DNA of 64,000 nt from Rufibacter immobilis (GTDB taxonomy: Bacteria > Bacteroidota > Bacteroidia > Cytophagales > Hymenobacteraceae). The translations under genes were made by a program, and so were the position numbers. Numbering within the stretch: the first letter of the stretch is position 1; each line of letters starts with the position of its first letter. A model generated the notes under the pieces. The model had not been told where the DNA came from. It worked only from the letters and a program-made list of their open reading frames with translations, and ran no database searches. Shown here piece by piece: positions 51,148 to 60,620 of the stretch. The stretch spans positions 186,001 to 250,000 of the forward strand of contig NZ_RJJE01000009.1 of NCBI RefSeq assembly GCF_003721565.1. The letters run 5' to 3'.

Positions 51148-51381
51148 ATGAGCACATCCTATTTACAGTACAGTAAATTCATTCTCCTGAAAGTAAGCTT
51201 TGATGCCCTGCTGTTTGAAAAGGAATTTAGGAAATGCCTGCGCCTCCTGCTCATCCATGAGATCAGGGAACTTAAGCGCTGGTGCCGGGCCACGTTCCCC
51301 AAGCGTTTCAGGGGCATTATGGGCCGGTGTTTCCGGTATTTCTGGCGCAACCGTCCGGCCGCGGCAGCCAGTAAAAAGTAG
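51148..51381 (+). CDS. small basic protein, Bacteroidota type, unknown function
   Basis: A 77-residue protein starting MSTSYLQYSKFILLKVSFDA and continuing FEKEFRKCLRLLLIHEIREL. From memory this pattern (YxxxxLxKVSFDxxLFxKEyrKsl...L...E...LkrW) recurs in a family of small uncharacterised Bacteroidota proteins, which supports a real gene. The C-terminus is strongly basic (FPKRFRGIMGRCFRYFWRN), suggesting nucleic-acid or membrane contact. The start at 51148 is chosen for the family match; the open frame extends to 51001 without support. A perfect-stem terminator lies 51 bp downstream, so it is transcribed as its own unit. Confidence 0.65.
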   Translation: MSTSYLQYSKFILLKVSFDALLFEKEFRKCLRLLLIHEIRELKRWCRATFPKRFRGIMGRCFRYFWRNRPAAAASKK

Positions 51382-51432
51382 CACTCCTTCTTGTACCTGC
51401 TTTCCTTGAACAGGATTCTATACTTCAACCGC

Positions 51433-51480
51433 CATCCCCGTTCCTGACTCTGCCCCCAGACCAGGAACGGGGATGTTGTT
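51433..51480 (+). terminator. intrinsic terminator after the small gene
   Basis: CATCCCCGTTCCTG (51433-51446) pairs with CAGGAACGGGGATG (51462-51475), then TTGTTTT, which runs into an R1 element. Confidence 0.88.
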
Positions 51481-51515
51481 TTAGGCCTGTTTTTGGAAAA
51501 ACGGCCCCTAAACGC
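51478..51515. repeat. R1 palindromic element, copy 24
   Basis: GTTTTAGGCCTGTTTTT faces AAAAACGGCCCCTAAACG. It is directly attached to the preceding terminator. Confidence 0.92.
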
Positions 51516-51592
51516 AAAGAACGCCTTCTCCCCGTTTCCGTAAGGTTCTTGATTTTGCCGTATCTTGCGGTGCCCACTAAACTGGCACTTAC

Positions 51593-52546
51593 ATGGAATC
51601 TGAAAACAAACTGCCCACGCACCCCAACGCTCCGCTGGCCACCCAGGTATTACTGGTACGCCCCGCCCGCTTCGGCGCCAACCCAGACACCGCCGCCTCC
51701 AACCCCTTCCAGCAGGAGGTTCCGGCCGGCACAGAGGCCAAGGTGCAGCAGAAGGCGCTGGACGAGTTCAACCAATTCCTGCTCCGGCTGTGGGCCGCCC
51801 GCATAGACGCCCTTGTGCTGGACGATGTGGAAGACCCCGCCACCCCCGACGCCATTTTCCCCAACAACTGGATTTCGTTCCACGAGGGCGGCAAAGTGGT
51901 GCTGTACCCCATGTTCTCCCCCACCCGCCGCCTGGAGCGCCACCCAGACCTGCTAACCCAACTGCAGCAGGAACACCAACTGCCGTTCACCCACCTCATT
52001 GACCTCTCCCATTTTGAGAACGAGGGCAAGTTTCTGGAAGGCACCGGCAGCCTTGTCCTGGACCGCCAGCACCGCATCGCGTACGCCTGCCTCTCTGCCC
52101 GCACCCACCTGGAGCCTTTGCAGGAGTTCTGCCGGCAACTAGACTACCGTCCGGTTGTGTTCCATGCGGTAGACCAGAACGGCCTGCCCATTTACCACAC
52201 CAACGTGATGCTGAGCCTGGGCGCCGACTTTGCTTTGGTTTGCCTGGAGGCTATCCCAGACGAGGAGGAACAAGGCTTTCTGCTGGAGGCTCTCATTGAA
52301 AGCGGCAAAGAGATCATTGACCTCAGTCTGGCGCAGGTGAAGAAAATGGCCGGCAACATGCTCCAGGTGCGCAACAAGGCTGGGGAGCCCGTGCTGGTGA
52401 TGTCTGAGAAAGCCTACAAAGCCCTGCGCAAAGACCAGTTTGAGGTACTGAACCAACTCACCAAAATGGTCCGTTCAGACCTGCGCACCATTGAAGCCCA
52501 CGGCGGCGGAAGCGCCCGCTGCATGCTGGCCGAGATCTTCAGGTAA
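51593..52546 (+). CDS. ctlX: amidinotransferase-fold hydrolase, CtlX-like
   Basis: A 317-residue protein of the guanidine-modifying (pentein) superfamily, matching the group annotated as citrulline utilisation hydrolase CtlX. Visible features are PDAIFPNNWISFHEGG, HFENEGKFLEGTGSLVLD (with the catalytic acidic residues), YHTNVMLSLG (catalytic His), and GGGSARCMLAEIF with the catalytic Cys four residues before the C-terminal region. Substrates in the superfamily include arginine, agmatine and citrulline; which applies here is inferred only from similarity. It is a single gene flanked by R1 elements. Confidence 0.88.
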   Translation: MESENKLPTHPNAPLATQVLLVRPARFGANPDTAASNPFQQEVPAGTEAKVQQKALDEFNQFLLRLWAARIDALVLDDVEDPATPDAIFPNNWISFHEGGKVVLYPMFSPTRRLERHPDLLTQLQQEHQLPFTHLIDLSHFENEGKFLEGTGSLVLDRQHRIAYACLSARTHLEPLQEFCRQLDYRPVVFHAVDQNGLPIYHTNVMLSLGADFALVCLEAIPDEEEQGFLLEALIESGKEIIDLSLAQVKKMAGNMLQVRNKAGEPVLVMSEKAYKALRKDQFEVLNQLTKMVRSDLRTIEAHGGGSARCMLAEIFR

Positions 52547-52606
52547 AATTTCTCTGCTTGCGGTACACATTCCCGGAGAGGGAAGATTGAATGAGCTATT
52601 TCTTAC

Positions 52607-52670
52607 CGGAGTCGGCTTTCGTTTAGGGGCCGTTTTTCTGAAAACAGCCCCTAAACGCAAGCCGACTCCG
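52607..52670. terminator. composite terminator with R1 element (copy 25) in its loop
   Basis: The outer stem CGGAGTCGGCTT (52607-52618) pairs with AAGCCGACTCCG (52659-52670). Its loop is an R1 element, CGTTTAGGGGCCGTTTTT facing AAAACAGCCCCTAAACG. It lies between the convergent ctlX-like and DUF72 genes. Confidence 0.9.
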
Positions 52671-52691
52671 TTCTGTCACAATTCTGGAAAT

Positions 52692-53441
52692 TTACAGATT
52701 CAGGATGGCCTGCTTGAGCCGCTGGGCATCTGACGTGGCGTTGCCGCCGATGGTGTTGTTGAAGAAGCACCAAACGGTTTTCCCGTCCTGGAGCCAATCC
52801 TGCGCCATATAGGCGAAGCGTTCCATTTCCTCCTCTGGGTAAGCGCCGCGGTACAGCTGTTCATGGCCGTGCAGCCGCAGATAAACCGTATTGGTGGTAG
52901 ACGCCGCCAGCGCAGGCCACTTCTTCCCGGCACTGATCACCACCAGCGTGATGTTGAATTCCTCCAGCAGTTCCAGCGCCTCCTCCGTATGCCAGGACGC
53001 GTGCCGCACCTCCAGCGCGAACACCGTGTGGGGGTACAGCTCCCGCAGAAGCGTGAAGAAATGTTTGGCCACCAGTTCATTGAAATGGAAACTGCCCGGC
53101 AACTGCACCAGCACCGGCCCCAGACGGTCGCCCATGAGCAGGAAACGGTCCATCCATTTGCGCAGCGGTTCTTCTATGTTCTGCAGGCGGTTCTCATGCG
53201 TGATGCTCCGGTGCAACTTCGGCGCGAACTTAAAGTGCACCGGTGTTTGCTCCAGCCACTTGAGAATAGTCTTCTCCATGGTGAAGTGGTAAAAGCTGCT
53301 GTTGACCTCGGTGCAGTTGAAATGCTGCGCGTAGTACGGCAGCATCTCGACTGATTTCAGGTCCTCGGGGTAAAAGATGCCGCGCCAGGCGTAGCTCCAG
53401 CCGGAGGTGCCTATGTAGAGTTGGTTTTCTGCAATGTCCAT
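52692..53441 (-). CDS. DUF72 domain-containing protein
   Basis: A 249-residue TIM-barrel-like DUF72 protein. Family features are LYIGTSGWSYAWRGIFYPED at the N-terminus, NCTEVNSSFYHF, FKFAPKLHRSITH, GPVLVQLPGSF, FALEVRHASWHTEE, and a C-terminal VWCFFNNTIGGNATSDAQRL. The family is widespread and has no demonstrated reaction; conserved acidic and aromatic residues suggest an enzyme. No operon partner. It is convergent with the ctlX-like gene. Confidence 0.93.
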   Translation of the reverse strand: MDIAENQLYIGTSGWSYAWRGIFYPEDLKSVEMLPYYAQHFNCTEVNSSFYHFTMEKTILKWLEQTPVHFKFAPKLHRSITHENRLQNIEEPLRKWMDRFLLMGDRLGPVLVQLPGSFHFNELVAKHFFTLLRELYPHTVFALEVRHASWHTEEALELLEEFNITLVVISAGKKWPALAASTTNTVYLRLHGHEQLYRGAYPEEEMERFAYMAQDWLQDGKTVWCFFNNTIGGNATSDAQRLKQAILNL

Positions 53442-53569
53442 GTTCTAGGGTTTTGCCTTAAGACGCAGGATGGGCTTTGGGGTTGTGTGTAATCGGCTTT
53501 GCCGGAGGAGTCATGAGATCTCTACTTTTATGCTTTGGGCACATGTCTTGGCTCGCCTGCCGTTTTACC

Positions 53570-53608
53570 TGTTTTGGCGCTGATTCTGGAAAAAGAGGCG
53601 CTAAACGC
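53570..53608. repeat. R1 palindromic element, copy 26 (asymmetric, minus orientation)
   Basis: Conserved arm GGAAAAAGAGGCGCTAAACG, loose arm GTTTTGGCGC. Confidence 0.87.
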
Positions 53609-53672
53609 TTTTTAGTGCTTCTTTGGCTGATGCCAATGGCTTTGCCGCTTGACTAGGGCTTTTGGTGCTGGG

Positions 53673-53825
53673 TTGTTTCATATCTTCCGGTAAGCGCTCA
53701 CGGCCGCGAGGCCCCGTCTTCCCCTCTCGCACTGCCCTTGCGGCCAGGTTAGTGCCGTTTTTTCTTAGTTTCTGCTTTTCGTTGGCCACAAGCGAGGCGC
53801 TCGAAGGAAAGACTGGAATTGGTGC
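53673..53825. repeat. 150-bp dispersed repeat, copy 2
   Basis: Partner of 18964-19115. The first 70 bp are almost identical, the middle has diverged, and the end (GTTGGCCACAAGCGAGGCGC) is conserved again. Confidence 0.9.
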
Positions 53826-53864
53826 GTTTAGTAGAGGCTGTTGGAGGCTTTATGCAGTGATCCA

Positions 53865-53922
53865 GCAAGTGTAAACCCACCCCTACCCCTCCTAGGAGGG
53901 GTAGGGGTGGGTTTACACTTGC
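53865..53922. repeat. perfect 58-bp G-rich palindrome
   Basis: Left arm GCAAGTGTAAACCCACCCCT then ACCCCTCCT; the right arm is its exact complement, 29 bp each with no spacer. Confidence 0.96.
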
Positions 53923-54011
53923 CGCATTACCGCCTGCTCCCAAAATACTTCACAGCGTCTGGAGGACCTGCTAACGTCTGCGCCGATTCCCGTTCCTGAC
54001 CTATTCTTCCA

Positions 54012-54046
54012 TAACTCAGAACTCTGGACTTAGAACTCAGGACTCC
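54012..54046. repeat. CTCAGAACTC-type short repeat
   Basis: Two near copies, AACTCAGAACTCTGGACT and AGAACTCAGGACTC. An inverted relative lies at 56002-56018 on the other side of the mutase small-subunit gene. Confidence 0.55.
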
Positions 54047-54048
54047 CA

Positions 54049-54085
54049 TCTAGCGTCTCTTTTCCTGAAATCAGGGCAAAAACGG
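54049..54085. repeat. R1 palindromic element, copy 27 (decayed, asymmetric)
   Basis: TCTAGCGTCTCTTTTCCTGA then AATCAGGGCAAAAACGG. Confidence 0.75.
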
Positions 54086-54131
54086 GTGGCGGATTTCCGG
54101 TGGGGGCCGTAGAAGTGTGTGGGCAAAAAAC

Positions 54132-54139
54132 TATCTTTA
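54132..54139 (+). promoter_or_regulatory. -7-like box TATCTTTA
   Basis: One mismatch to TAnnTTTG, 23 bp before ATG 54162. It lies downstream of the alternative start at 54117, so it supports the 54162 start. Confidence 0.4.
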
Positions 54140-54161
54140 CCCCATCATACACCCTCGTTCT

Positions 54162-55985
54162 ATGACGAATTCTAACGCTTCTGATGCCTTGTTCCCGGAG
54201 TTCAGCCCCATCACGCCCGAACAGTGGAACGAAAAAATCAGACAAGACTTAAAAGGCGCCAATCCCGCTGACCTGCACTGGCAGAGCTATGAAGGAATTG
54301 ACGTGGCCCCTTTCTATACCAAAGAGAACTTACCATCGGCGGCTCGTCCCAGCCTGTACCCAACCCTGCGTACCAGCCCCAACGGGCAGAACGACTGGCT
54401 TAACCTACAACCGGTCAGGGCCCGGGGCAAAGGCCATGAGGCCATTGACAAAGCCGCCAACGCCCTTACCCGGGGAGCCGACGGCATCCATTTCATTATA
54501 GAGCACGGCGTAGACTTTGACGTTGACTACCTGCTGCAGAACATTGCGGTGGCCGAGGTACCGGTTTCTTACACAGTTTCCACTGAGGCCGCTAATTTCC
54601 TGCACCACCTGCTCACCGGTCTGTACCGCAAAGACATTCAGTTAAGCCAGTTGCGCGGCTTTCTCAAGTGCTCGCCCATTCTCTATTCTGAGAGCTACAA
54701 GCAGCTGGACATGGAACATGCCCTGCACCTGCTGGAACAAAGCCTGGACGCTCCTAATTTTTACGCCCTCACCATCAACGGTTCGCACTTCAGTAACAAG
54801 GGCGCCACGCTGGTGCAGGAAATTGCCATTAGCCTGGCCATTGCCGTGTGCTATACCAACGGGCTCACTGAGCTTGGCTTGCCTTTGGAGAGCATCTTCC
54901 GTAACATGCAGCTCCACCTCACGGCGGGCACCAATTACTTCTTTGAGATTGCTAAGTTTAGGGCGGTGCGCCTGCTGTGGGCCAAGGTAGTGGAAGCCTA
55001 CGGTGCCCCTGCCCAGGCAGCCGGCGCCTTGCGCATCCATGCCTCTACCTCGCATTGGCACCAGGCTACGTTAGACCCGCACACGAACCTGCTGCGCCAC
55101 ACCACAGAGCTCATGAGCGCCATTATTGGCGGCGCAGATTCTGTAGAGGCGGAGCCGTTTGACAGCACCTATAAAGAAGCCAACCCCTTTAGTGAGCGCA
55201 TTGCCCGCAACCTCTCCATCATCCTGAAAGAGGAGGCGTACCTGAACAAAGCCATTGACCCGGCGGCCGGCTCCTATTATATAGAGTCCCTCACCCAGCA
55301 GATCGCGGAGAAAGCCTGGGCTCTTTTCCAGGAGATTGAGGGCTTGGGCGGCTTCATCCCCGCCTCCAACGCGGGCTTTATCCAGAACCTGCTCAAAGAA
55401 ACCAGCGAACGTAAATTCAAGGACATCGCCAGCGGCAAGGAAGTAGTGTTGGGCACCAATAAATTCCCGAACACCAACGAGAAGCACGAGTACAACCCGG
55501 AGCAATTGCTTCAAAGCCGGGAGTTTGACAATACCCGGGCCGCCTATCCTTATGAGGTGATGCGCCTGGCCACTGAACTGCACTTCCGTAAGAAACAGCG
55601 CCGTCCGTTGGCAGTGGTGGTGCACATGGGCAACGCTATTCAGGAGCACATCCATGCGTCTTTCGCGCGGGAGTTCTTCACCTGTTCCGGCTTCACCACC
55701 CAGGTGCTGCGCGTGAAAACCGTGAACGAAGCCCAGAGCGCCGTGCGTGATGTAGAGGCGCAGGTCATTGTGATGGCCGCCCCAGACCAGCAGTTCCACG
55801 AGTTTGCCGAGCAATTCGCCAAGGCCATGCGGGCCCAGCACAAACAGGGTCCGGCCCTTATCCTCGCCGATGATCCGCTGCACCTGAAAGACGAACTCCG
55901 CGACCACGGCTTTGACGAGTTCCTGTTCCAGGGCTGCGACACGAAGGAAATCATAGCCCGCATTCAGGAGAGACTAGGGGCCTAA
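54162..55985 (+). CDS. mutA: methylmalonyl-CoA mutase, small (beta) subunit
   Basis: A 607-residue subunit of the heterodimeric adenosylcobalamin-dependent mutase that interconverts succinyl-CoA and methylmalonyl-CoA. N-terminal FSPITPEQWNEKIRQDLKGA is typical of the small subunit. The barrel includes GNRKxT-like replacements and ATELHFRKKQRR. The C-terminal cobalamin-binding-like domain (VVVHMGNAIQEHIHASFARE) lacks the DxHxxG cobalamin ligand, as expected for the non-catalytic subunit. The start at 54162 (MTNSNASDALFPEF) is used. The large subunit follows 466 bp downstream across a repeat-rich gap, an unusually wide spacing for this pair. Confidence 0.94.
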   Translation: MTNSNASDALFPEFSPITPEQWNEKIRQDLKGANPADLHWQSYEGIDVAPFYTKENLPSAARPSLYPTLRTSPNGQNDWLNLQPVRARGKGHEAIDKAANALTRGADGIHFIIEHGVDFDVDYLLQNIAVAEVPVSYTVSTEAANFLHHLLTGLYRKDIQLSQLRGFLKCSPILYSESYKQLDMEHALHLLEQSLDAPNFYALTINGSHFSNKGATLVQEIAISLAIAVCYTNGLTELGLPLESIFRNMQLHLTAGTNYFFEIAKFRAVRLLWAKVVEAYGAPAQAAGALRIHASTSHWHQATLDPHTNLLRHTTELMSAIIGGADSVEAEPFDSTYKEANPFSERIARNLSIILKEEAYLNKAIDPAAGSYYIESLTQQIAEKAWALFQEIEGLGGFIPASNAGFIQNLLKETSERKFKDIASGKEVVLGTNKFPNTNEKHEYNPEQLLQSREFDNTRAAYPYEVMRLATELHFRKKQRRPLAVVVHMGNAIQEHIHASFAREFFTCSGFTTQVLRVKTVNEAQSAVRDVEAQVIVMAAPDQQFHEFAEQFAKAMRAQHKQGPALILADDPLHLKDELRDHGFDEFLFQGCDTKEIIARIQERLGA

Positions 55986-56052
55986 GCGCACAAAGTGCGC
56001 TAGTTCTGAGTTCTGAGGCTTGAGTCGTGCGTCATGAGTTGTAATTATCTCT

Positions 56053-56098
56053 CTTTCGTTTTTGGCCTGTTTTGCCGAAAACAGGTTAAAAACGAAAG
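56053..56098. repeat. R1-like palindromic element, copy 28 (terminator-like)
   Basis: CTTTCGTTTTTGGCCTGTTT faces AAACAGGTTAAAAACGAAAG. It diverges from the core but keeps the layout, 67 bp after the mutA stop. Confidence 0.75.
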
Positions 56099-56114
56099 AA
56101 GCCGCCACACTCCC

Positions 56115-56147
56115 TTGTTGTCCTCCTAAAAAGATCGTGTGGGCGAA
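56115..56147. repeat. GCCCACAAGATC-family unit (minus orientation)
   Basis: TGTCCTCCTAAAAAGATCGT then GTGGGCGAAC; inverted relative of 56276-56310. Confidence 0.7.
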
Positions 56148-56275
56148 CTAGAAAGGTTGGGGCGATGGGACAAGGAGAAGGCATTCCTTGCTCTAAAGTG
56201 TCCAGTGATGGAGAAACGCATCGGCAACAACCCAGAAGGAAAAGAAAGAGGCTTTGCATTTAGCTGACAGAGTTA

Positions 56276-56310
56276 CAGCTTGCCCACAAGGTCCTTTCAG
56301 GAGGACAAAC
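56276..56310. repeat. GCCCACAAGATC-family unit (plus orientation)
   Basis: CAGCTTGCCCACAAGGTCCT then TTCAGGAGGACAAAC. Confidence 0.7.
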
Positions 56311-56412
56311 AAGGGAAATGAAGAGTTGCCACGAAGGGTTGATGCTGGAACAAAGAGGCAGGCGCTAGAACTGAGGAGCAAACGCAGGCCATATATTTGA
56401 AAAATCAGCAGG

Positions 56413-56451
56413 GAGTCTTGCTACTTGATACCTGCTACTTGATACGAACAC
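56413..56451. repeat. TGCTACTTGATAC-family repeat, copy 3
   Basis: Tandem CTTGCTACTTGATAC and CTGCTACTTGATAC directly abut the start codon of the large mutase subunit (56452). Confidence 0.8.
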
Positions 56452-58584
<2,133 letters not shown>

Positions 58585-58613
58585 ATTTTATCTTCTTTTT
58601 ACGATGGTTTATA

Positions 58614-58621
58614 TACTTTTG
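58614..58621 (+). promoter_or_regulatory. -7 box TACTTTTG of the ATPase/TOPRIM operon
   Basis: An exact TAnnTTTG match 19 bp before ATG 58641. No clear -33 element. It suggests the operon has its own promoter and a short leader. Confidence 0.55.
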
Positions 58622-58640
58622 TATCATCAATTTAAGCACA

Positions 58641-59849
58641 ATGACAAAAACTATTAAAAAGATAGATCGGTTATTCTTAAAAAATGCAAAAATCGAGGAT
58701 TTTCGCACAATAAGAAATATTGATGTATATTTTGGGCCTGGATTAAATATTATAATAGGAAAGAATGGGTCTGGGAAAACTAATTTCTTACATTCTCTGA
58801 GCAGAGCTTTAGAATTAAGCGACAAATATTCACCCTATTCTGCACATCTCATTTTAGAAGGAGATGCAACATTTGAAATTATTTATAAGGGTTTAAAAAA
58901 AGATATTAATTTTATCAAACAAACAAAATTAAACCATAAATTAAGTGACAAATTAAACGAAGTTGAGCTTAGACTAAACAATAAAAAGATAAAAATAGAA
59001 GAAAGCATATTTACAACATTAGACAAGAAAAATATTTCATATAGCAGTATATTTATACAACACGGAACTCCAAAAAATGACCAGCCACTGATTACCTCTC
59101 CACTTTCATTTAGCATTGCAGAGGATGGGTTATCGAATGAAATATTTCACTTCTTATATGAAGGCAAAGTAAACCATTTCTTAAAAACAATATTAACTCG
59201 TTTATTTATAGAGACTAACTTAACTGATATTGAAAACCGTTCTGAAAGCAATCTAAATTCTATAATAGGATCTTTTAATAAACATTTTATAAATTTATCT
59301 GATATACTAAATCGTTTCTCTCCTATTCAAGAGATCAGATTTAACAACAACTATAATGTATTTAAGAAAGGAGAACAAGAAGAACTTATTGTTGACAATC
59401 TTTTCATTGAATTTAAAATAAACAATACTTGGCTTCCATTTTCTCAACTATCAGATGGAACTAAAAGAATTTTCTATATTATTAGTGAAATTCATTCAAT
59501 AGGATCATTTTATTATTCGAGAGGAAGAACATACTCAAGTTTGTCTCAGCCATCAATTATCTTGTTGGAAGAGCCAGAATTAGGAGTGCATCCCCATCAA
59601 CTTCATAAGTTGATGTTATTTATCAGAGAACAGGCTGAAAGCAAACAAATAATTTTAACTACACATGCACCCCAAATTTTAGACTTCATAGAAGAAGGCG
59701 AACTTGATAAAATAATTATTTCACGATACAATATTGAGACAGGTTCACAATTCTTACATTTAACTGATAGAGAAAAGGAAAAAGCAGCTCTATATATGGA
59801 AGATGAGCACTTAAGCGATTATTGGAAACATTCTACATTAGAGGAATAA
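58641..59849 (+). CDS. ABC-type AAA family ATPase (AAA_21/RloA/AbiLi-like), putative defence protein
   Basis: A 402-residue SMC/RecF-like ATPase. The N-terminal FLKNAKIEDFRTIRNIDVYF leads to Walker A GKNGSGKT (residues 40-47). The ABC signature reads LSDGTKR (270-276), Walker B is IILLEEPELGVHP (306-318), and the switch His is in LTTHAPQILDFI. Between them lies an insert of about 200 residues without recognised motifs. This form is typical of ATPases paired with TOPRIM nucleases in anti-phage systems such as AbiL, PARIS and OLD-type systems. A DUF4276-like TOPRIM gene follows 7 bp downstream. The DNA is much more AT-rich than both neighbours, consistent with transfer. A defence role is inferred. 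Confidence 0.85.
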   Translation: MTKTIKKIDRLFLKNAKIEDFRTIRNIDVYFGPGLNIIIGKNGSGKTNFLHSLSRALELSDKYSPYSAHLILEGDATFEIIYKGLKKDINFIKQTKLNHKLSDKLNEVELRLNNKKIKIEESIFTTLDKKNISYSSIFIQHGTPKNDQPLITSPLSFSIAEDGLSNEIFHFLYEGKVNHFLKTILTRLFIETNLTDIENRSESNLNSIIGSFNKHFINLSDILNRFSPIQEIRFNNNYNVFKKGEQEELIVDNLFIEFKINNTWLPFSQLSDGTKRIFYIISEIHSIGSFYYSRGRTYSSLSQPSIILLEEPELGVHPHQLHKLMLFIREQAESKQIILTTHAPQILDFIEEGELDKIIISRYNIETGSQFLHLTDREKEKAALYMEDEHLSDYWKHSTLEE

Positions 59850-59856
59850 AGGATAT

Positions 59857-60429
59857 ATGATAACAATTGGTCTTATTGGGGAAGATCCGAACGATACTCA
59901 GTCTATCACTAATTTATTATCACCTGAGTTTCATAAAGAAATAAAATTCATCACCTTATTAAAAAGAATCAATGGAAGCCAACTTGACAATCAGAAAACA
60001 AAACATTTATTAAGAAAGGAAATCGAATTTGAGAAACCTGACTTAGTCATTGCCATAAGAGATTTAGACAGTCATGAGCAGGACAATGATAAGAGAGAAA
60101 AAATAAACGAGTTTTTCATCGCAGTTAATAGGATATCTGATGGCAAATCTATAAAATTATTAAATATCCATGAGATAGAAGCATTAATATTAGCAGACAT
60201 AGAAACATTTAATTCTATATATAAAACTAATATTTCTATTACAACTGCCCCTCAAAGCATAAGTGAACCAAAAGAATTTTTGAAGTCAGCAACCTACAAA
60301 GCCAAAGGAAAGAAGTATAATGAGTCTCATAATCCTGAGATTTTTGCTCATTTAAAAATTGAAATAATAAAATCTAAATGCACCTACTTTAATACATTCA
60401 TAGAAAGATTAAGTAAAGCCTTGATATAG
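59857..60429 (+). CDS. TOPRIM-like DUF4276-related protein, putative nuclease effector
   Basis: A 190-residue protein. Its layout fits a TOPRIM/DUF4276 domain: a first strand ending in an acidic pair (IGLIGEDPNDT, Glu 9), a second acidic site DLD at residues 69-71 within LVIAIRDLDSHE, then IHEIEALILAD (104-114) and SEPKEFLKSATYKAKGKKYN followed by SHNPEIFAHLKIE. In TOPRIM nucleases such Glu and DxD residues bind magnesium. It overlaps no other gene, starts 7 bp after the ATPase gene and shares its AT-rich composition, so the two form one operon. The likely role is the nuclease or effector of the pair. A DUF4276 identity is from pattern recognition only. Confidence 0.72.
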   Translation: MITIGLIGEDPNDTQSITNLLSPEFHKEIKFITLLKRINGSQLDNQKTKHLLRKEIEFEKPDLVIAIRDLDSHEQDNDKREKINEFFIAVNRISDGKSIKLLNIHEIEALILADIETFNSIYKTNISITTAPQSISEPKEFLKSATYKAKGKKYNESHNPEIFAHLKIEIIKSKCTYFNTFIERLSKALI

Positions 60430-60620
60430 TACAGTTAAACCTATTTTGTTTAGAGAATCTAATCTCAGCTGATGTTTCTCCACTCATTTTCAAAATTAGC
60501 TAAAAACTCGCTTCCTAAAATTCTCTAAATTTCTCCGCTCCCTCATTAAACCTTCCCCCTCTGGCTTTGTCTAAAGCGGGTATCAGATACTCCCTTTACA
60601 CACTACCAAGCAAACTTTAA

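Larger units (their letters stand above)
53442..54161. other. 720-bp gene-free repeat cluster
   Basis: Contents in order: R1 at 53570, the second 150-bp dispersed repeat at 53673, a perfect 58-bp G-rich palindrome at 53865, CTCAGAACTC-type repeats at 54012, R1 at 54049, and a -7-like box at 54132. No gene is apparent. The order resembles the cluster at 18.8-19.6 kb. Confidence 0.8.
55986..56451. other. 466-bp repeat-rich gap between the two mutase genes
   Basis: It contains a GCGCAC/GTGCGC hairpin at 55987, AGTTCTGAGTTCTGAGG at 56002, R1 copy 28, an inverted pair of GCCCACAAGATC-family units (56115-56147 and 56276-56310) and a TGCTACTTGATAC repeat (56413-56451). No gene. Confidence 0.75.

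Noticed and set aside
55071-55907. 278-codon minus-strand frame
   Set aside because: Shadow of the mutase small-subunit gene.
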